A DNA stretch of 9,623 nucleotides from JBEKCP01 sp050014815 (GTDB lineage: Bacteria > Planctomycetota > Planctomycetia > Pirellulales > Thermoguttaceae), in NCBI GenBank assembly GCA_050014815.1, contig JBEKCP010000180.1, positions 1 to 9,623 of the forward strand. Reading direction: 5' to 3'. Positions within the stretch are counted from its first letter, which is position 1; each line of letters begins with the position of its first letter. Both the position numbers and the translations under genes were made by a program. Below the pieces are notes generated by a model that worked only from the letters and a program-made list of their open reading frames with translations, did not search any database and was not told the origin of the DNA. Shown here piece after piece: positions 5,504 to 9,623 of the stretch.

Positions 5504-8032
5504 CTATCGACGCGATGGGGGTACGTCGCCGGCATGGGCTTGGGCGCCCACGCGCACGTCGATGTCGGCATTCGCGCGCGCGCCGGTCAGACCAAGATCC
5601 TGGCCTTTGACGGTGAAGACGGCGTTGATTTGGGTCTTGCGAATCTCGCTCTCGACCGCTTTTGCGACCGAGATGACGCATTGCGGGCGGACCTTGATCA
5701 CCTTGCCGCCCACTTCCAACTCGCCGGTCGCTTCGCTGAGAACAAGGTCGCGCGTCTCCGTCTTGCCGTTGACATCAACCGAAACCTCCTTGGTCTGCAA
5801 TGGACCCAGCGCCGTCACGCGCAACGTGACTGTTGGCAACGCGTCCTTGGGCGGCTGAAGCAACGAACCGAGGATGCGCTGGCTCTGGTCCCCCTCGGTC
5901 TGGCACCATGCCGTGCAGGCGACTTCGAAGGCCCCCTGCGGCTGGCCGCCTTCCCACTTGATCTGTCCGGAAACCGGCTTGCCATAGCAGAAACTCGGCC
6001 AGAACTTGCCGTTGGCGTCGCGGAACTCGGCGTCCACCGTCGTCCACTTCGGATAGCTCGGGCGAAAATGGAACACCTCGCCCTCGTCGGGGACAGCGTC
6101 GTTCTTGCCGGGCTTGCGGTTCTTGGCGCGGGCATACCGGTTCACCGAAAGTCGGGCCGGCGGGCCGGATGCTGCCGGGGCCTTCGTGCCGGGCAGCGCG
6201 ATCTTCGACAGGTCGAGCAACAGGGCATAACCATCCATCAGCCCGCCGCCGAACCCCGCCTGCACCGGATTCTTCACCGGCCCCGCGAGTTCCGGCCCGT
6301 TCGGTTGCTTCTCGCCGCGGACGACGCCCGTGAGGCAGATCAGCATCGGCCACCCCTGACAGGTGCCGCTGGCGAAACCCCAGGCGTCCGGCCTCTCAAA
6401 ACAGCCCCCGGTCGCCACCTGGTTGCCGCAGACGGGCAACGCCGAAATGAACCGGTAGGCCCCGAGGTCGGGATCGGCGACCACGATGCAGGAACCGTCC
6501 CGTCGATCCGAAATGGCGTTGGGAAGACGGAGAATCTGATTACAGCTTCCCGCCCAGACGACCGATCCATCGACGGCGCAGGCGAGGGTATTGATGAACG
6601 CCGTTGAAGTCCAGGCCGTGGAGGCAAGCAGGTTGTGGTCCGGTCCCATCTTCACCACGTAGGCCACGCTATGCGACTGGTTGTATCCCAGTCCGTTGGG
6701 CGCCCACCTTTCCATGTCATAGGGATACCGGAACAGGACGTTGTTTCCGCCGTGACTCCAAGACGAAATGACGAGATTGCCGTCGGCATCATAGGCACTG
6801 CGGCGTATGGCGGAGTCGGCCACAAGGCGCAGGGAATCCAAAACTACATACGGGCCGCCCCACGAGTACAGGAATTCATGGAGGGTTCCGTCCGGATTGT
6901 GGATCTTCAGGTAGGGATCGCGGTACGGCTCGCGGCCGGTCTTTGTCAAGTTGTCGCCGACGCGCGTGTACCGTCCGGTCGCCGGATCAACCGCCGACCC
7001 GCTGATCACGCGCCGATTGGGCAGTGCGACGGATCGGACTAGCTGACCGTCTGGAGCATACACCCTAAGACCGGGGCCCAAGAGGCTGATGTTGCCGTCA
7101 TTGAGCACGCGCAATTTGGGCCCGAAACTCCAGCCTTTGACTTCGACCACCCACACAACCTTCGACAAATCGGCCGAAAGTTTCGCCAGATACGTCCGCC
7201 GGCAACCCCACGTGTCGTCGGCGACGCCGACCGGATTGGGATACGTTTCCGTCCGCAGTCCGCCGGACAGTCCAGCGATCCGATCCGTCGCGGCGCCGGT
7301 AATGTAAACCGCGCCTGTCTTATCGATCGCCACACTCGTGATCGACCCTGCGCCCCGCGGCAGACGGCGCAGGGTGAGCACCCGTTTCAGATCCGAACTG
7401 AACCGCCCGATAAAGCCCGTCGCGTCCGGCTGTGACCAGTAGAACTTCGCATTCACCACTTGCCGGCCGCCGCCGATGTCCTCGGTCCAGCGCAAGGTTC
7501 CCGGCAGCGACGCCAGCGCGGCAGCCTCCGCCCGCTGCTTCTCTTCCTCTTCCTTGGTCGTTTTCTTCTTCTCCATCGGCGGCGCGTTGTCGTGTTTATT
7601 CGCGGCGCCGTTGCTGGTTGGAGCGGGATCCGTGGGTTTGCGGCCTTTCGGTTTGGGCGCGTCCTGCTCGCCGATACGCACGAATTCCTTGAGACTGGCC
7701 GATTTCACCGGCGGGGCATCCGCGCCGAGAACCGCGGCCCGCACTCCGTGCAGGGTGATTTCCGAATCCAACGATACTCCGCCGATAATGATCGAGTCGT
7801 CACCCGGGAAGGCCGCCGCGGAGAGCCATTCGTTTCCTTCGGAACCGAGATACGTGGCCGTAACGACCTGGGCAAGATCTTGGGAGATCCGTTCCGCATC
7901 GGTCTTGCCTTGACAAACAGCGTGCGTGCCGCACAACCCCCATGCCAGCATCGCCGCCAGCCCAGTCTGCCACGCCCCCTTCTTGTGCCCGGTATGCCTG
8001 GCCGAATCTGCCGTACCATAGAGTATCCGCAT
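5504..8032 (-). CDS. Large secreted propeller-like protein with charged linker and Cys-rich core
   Basis: About 842 residues from the chosen start. The open frame begins at 8059, but that ATG has no ribosome binding site, whereas AAGGGAG sits 7 nt before the ATG at 8032 (4 nt before the adjacent ATG at 8035). A signal-type hydrophobic stretch lies at about 22-36 (TGLAAMLAWGLCG). Next come a beta-rich segment, then a Lys/Glu/Pro-rich low-complexity linker (about 125-172, with KKKTTKEEEEK). From about 180 to 610 repeated strand-turn units such as SVAIDKTGAVYITGAA, YDADGNLVISSW and CAVDGSVVWAGS resemble SBBP/NHL-type beta-propeller blades. Roughly a dozen cysteines after residue 270 suggest disulfides. 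The last 90 residues (ending in FTVKGQDLGLTG then ADIDVRV) recall the end of a YceI-like lipid-binding fold, only weakly. No catalytic motif is seen, so a binding or scaffold role is likeliest. It is followed after 60 bp by the esterase gene. Confidence 0.8.
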   Translation of the reverse strand: MRILYGTADSARHTGHKKGAWQTGLAAMLAWGLCGTHAVCQGKTDAERISQDLAQVVTATYLGSEGNEWLSAAAFPGDDSIIIGGVSLDSEITLHGVRAAVLGADAPPVKSASLKEFVRIGEQDAPKPKGRKPTDPAPTSNGAANKHDNAPPMEKKKTTKEEEEKQRAEAAALASLPGTLRWTEDIGGGRQVVNAKFYWSQPDATGFIGRFSSDLKRVLTLRRLPRGAGSITSVAIDKTGAVYITGAATDRIAGLSGGLRTETYPNPVGVADDTWGCRRTYLAKLSADLSKVVWVVEVKGWSFGPKLRVLNDGNISLLGPGLRVYAPDGQLVRSVALPNRRVISGSAVDPATGRYTRVGDNLTKTGREPYRDPYLKIHNPDGTLHEFLYSWGGPYVVLDSLRLVADSAIRRSAYDADGNLVISSWSHGGNNVLFRYPYDMERWAPNGLGYNQSHSVAYVVKMGPDHNLLASTAWTSTAFINTLACAVDGSVVWAGSCNQILRLPNAISDRRDGSCIVVADPDLGAYRFISALPVCGNQVATGGCFERPDAWGFASGTCQGWPMLICLTGVVRGEKQPNGPELAGPVKNPVQAGFGGGLMDGYALLLDLSKIALPGTKAPAASGPPARLSVNRYARAKNRKPGKNDAVPDEGEVFHFRPSYPKWTTVDAEFRDANGKFWPSFCYGKPVSGQIKWEGGQPQGAFEVACTAWCQTEGDQSQRILGSLLQPPKDALPTVTLRVTALGPLQTKEVSVDVNGKTETRDLVLSEATGELEVGGKVIKVRPQCVISVAKAVESEIRKTQINAVFTVKGQDLGLTGARANADIDVRVGAQAHAGDVPPSRR

Positions 8033-8039
8033 CATGTTT

Positions 8040-8045
8040 CTCCCT
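8040..8045 (-). promoter_or_regulatory. Ribosome binding site that decides the start of the propeller-like gene
   Basis: Read on the minus strand this is AGGGAG, preceded by a further A. It is 7 nt before the ATG at 8032 and 4 nt before the ATG at 8035. It lies inside the longer open frame that starts at 8059, for which no purine-rich motif precedes the ATG. This argues that the first nine codons of the longer frame are not translated. Confidence 0.6.
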
Positions 8046-8110
8046 TTCTCATCCTTCATTGTTTACTGTTTACGCAATAGACTGCATGCCTGGGCCGTTC
8101 CCTCGCATCT

Positions 8111-9623
8111 TCACTTCGGCGGTTGGTCCCATTTCGCGTTGGTCTTGATGCCGGTCAACTCCTCGGCCGCGCGGTACACCCGTGCGGCATAGGCGGGCCA
8201 GTCGAGGTTGAGTTCCATCTGTGACAAGTACGCATCGCCCACCCTCATCCGGTGGTGGAGATTATCAAGCAGGGCGCGCTGTTTCTTTTGCTCTTCGGGA
8301 GGCAGTGTCGCCAGCGCCTTCAGGATCGTCAGCCTGGGCTCGAAATCCTGCACGGACTCCCGCAGCAATTGGAACCTGACCGTCGGCACCGGGCCCTCGG
8401 CCCCGCGTCCCACGACACGAATGGGATAGATGCCCCAGATAGGAACGTTGTAGCGGATGACGTCCGGCCAGAAATCCAGCCCGAGACGCGCCAGTCTCCC
8501 GGCGATCATGGGCAAGGTGCGGAACGACATCGGCGGCGATTGGTCGTAGGAATTGGCGCGCTGCAGGGGCAGATCCAGGAACTCGAGTTCCTGCAGCCAC
8601 AACTCTTCGCCGCCCCCGGGGTATTCTTTCATGCCCACCTCGAGATCGCCCGTGGCAATCATCTTGCCAGCTTTCAGTTCTGCGGCGTACTTGCCGCTAT
8701 AGAAGATTGTGCAGCCCGGATCGCCGGAGTAGTGCGAGTAGATGTCCCAGCGTGCATACGGCGCCCATTGCCTCAAGAGTTCTCCCGTCTTCTGCGACGG
8801 CCGGGTGTCGCCGCCCAGGCCCAGCATGATGATGCGCTCGGACCAGCCGCGTTTCTTCACGATCGCATGCACGCCGTCCAGCATGGGTTTCCAGAAGGCC
8901 TCCGCGCCCTCGTCCAGGAACGTCGGTACGACCACGTTCGTGGTCGCCCCGGTTTGCGGATCCCACTGCGTCACTTGTGCCTGCGCCTTCGGGTTTCGGG
9001 CGGCGGTCAGCACCTGACTGCGTTCGTAACCGATCGCCACTTCCTTCGCGCTGTCCGGGCTCCAGACGTACAGGCTGATTGCCTTCGGCGGCGCACAGTA
9101 TTTCGTGTACAGATCCAGATACTTCTCGAAGAGCGTGAAGTCCGGTTGCAGGCCCTTCTCGGTCTTGATCCACCGGATCAGGCCGCTCTTGTGTCCCATG
9201 TGCTGGCCGACGAGGACCGGCACGTACATGATGTCGCCGCCCAACTGCCCCACCATCTCCAGCGACCTGGCCATCACCTGGAAGTGCGCCTCCGACCACG
9301 GCGCGACGCCGTACGCCGACGCCGTTGCCTCGGGCGAATGCATCACGCCGATCAGCGAGCGCAGATCCTTCGCGTCCGGCAGCGTGTAGCCCGTCACGAA
9401 CACCTGCACCGGGACCTCGAACTTCTTCCCGTTGGCCTGCAGCGACAACGTCGAGACGTACCAGCCGGGCGCCTGAACCTTCGGGGCCTTTACCTCCAGC
9501 CACACCGGGATGGTGGCGACGCCTTCCGGCGCGTTCTCCAGCAAGTTGTCACACCAATGGAAGTGCGCGCCCTGAGCTGCGAACCGCACCCGTACGGCCT
9601 GCGCCGGCAGAGCAGTCTGGTCC
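8111..9623 (-). CDS. DUF4091/GH123-like barrel protein, N-terminus outside the window
   Basis: The frame is open to the right edge; eleven codons (DQTALPAQAVR) precede the GTG at 9589, so that GTG is probably internal and the gene starts outside. About 503 residues are visible, numbered here from the GTG. First comes the end of a beta-sandwich (to about 68). Then a barrel starts with LIGVMHSPEATASAYGVAPW (79-98), which aligns with YAGVHQSPDSVAFRYNVAPW in the gene at 1975-4545. The similarity continues through SLEMVGQLGGDIMYVPV and FEKYLDL. VRFQLLRESVQDFEPRL (404-420) is a good DUF4091 signature. Unlike its paralogue it lacks HEAT repeats and ends about 70 residues after the signature, in an acidic/aromatic helix pair. 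It is probably exported by analogy, but the signal peptide is not visible. It is the first visible gene of the minus-strand cluster; the promoter must lie beyond the edge unless there are internal ones. Confidence 0.87.
   Translation of the reverse strand, partial: DQTALPAQAVRVRFAAQGAHFHWCDNLLENAPEGVATIPVWLEVKAPKVQAPGWYVSTLSLQANGKKFEVPVQVFVTGYTLPDAKDLRSLIGVMHSPEATASAYGVAPWSEAHFQVMARSLEMVGQLGGDIMYVPVLVGQHMGHKSGLIRWIKTEKGLQPDFTLFEKYLDLYTKYCAPPKAISLYVWSPDSAKEVAIGYERSQVLTAARNPKAQAQVTQWDPQTGATTNVVVPTFLDEGAEAFWKPMLDGVHAIVKKRGWSERIIMLGLGGDTRPSQKTGELLRQWAPYARWDIYSHYSGDPGCTIFYSGKYAAELKAGKMIATGDLEVGMKEYPGGGEELWLQELEFLDLPLQRANSYDQSPPMSFRTLPMIAGRLARLGLDFWPDVIRYNVPIWGIYPIRVVGRGAEGPVPTVRFQLLRESVQDFEPRLTILKALATLPPEEQKKQRALLDNLHHRMRVGDAYLSQMELNLDWPAYAARVYRAAEELTGIKTNAKWDQPPK

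Noticed and set aside
5534..6607. 357-codon + strand open frame
   Set aside because: It is antisense to the propeller-like gene, rich in Arg/Ala/His, and has no recognisable domain.
8036..8110. Internal promoter in the gap before the propeller-like gene, near a GTAAAC direct repeat
   Set aside because: No -35/-10 pair with proper spacing was found; the short direct repeat alone is not enough.
8697..9503. 268-codon minus-strand open frame overlapping the DUF4091-like gene
   Set aside because: It is a different frame of the same strand, with low-complexity Gly/Arg/Asp composition. The true frame shows clear homology to the paralogue.

Overview
The window is GC-rich and has two parts. On the + strand at the left edge there is an intact IS110-family transposase gene with a structured non-coding tail. 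The rest is a run of four minus-strand genes for large secreted proteins, reading from the right edge towards the left. The transposase type, the long exported proteins (a DUF4091/GH123-like barrel protein with HEAT-like repeats, a propeller-like protein) and the stem-loop-rich intergenic DNA suggest a bacterium of the Planctomycetota or a related PVC lineage. This is inferred from style, since no rRNA or other marker gene is present.

Layout: 1-87 is the transposase leader. It holds a 12-bp inverted repeat that buries the ribosome binding site, and a possible promoter lies inside it. 88-1284 is the transposase, with its DEDD residues and the Ser-Gly motif intact. 1285-1974 is non-coding. Its first half contains several stem-loops within about 180 nt (1393-1572), a plausible place for the bridge RNA that IS110/IS1111 elements encode. 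Its second half contains a long inverted repeat followed by a T-run on the minus strand, which probably terminates the minus-strand genes.

Minus-strand cluster, in transcription order: 9623-8111, a DUF4091/GH123-like protein whose start lies outside the window; 8032-5504, a large exported propeller-like protein; 5443-4583, an exported alpha/beta-hydrolase esterase with a complete Ser-Asp-His triad; 4545-1975, a second DUF4091/GH123-like protein fused to C-terminal HEAT-like repeats. The gaps are 37 to 78 bp and each visible start has a purine-rich ribosome binding site, so an operon is likely. The first and last genes are paralogues.

The cluster looks like a set of exported proteins acting together on a glycan or glycoconjugate, but no substrate can be named. 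No regulator, transporter, SusC/D pair or sulfatase is in view. The most original points are the fold-back control of the transposase, the candidate bridge RNA, and the paired, diverged barrel proteins around the esterase and propeller genes.
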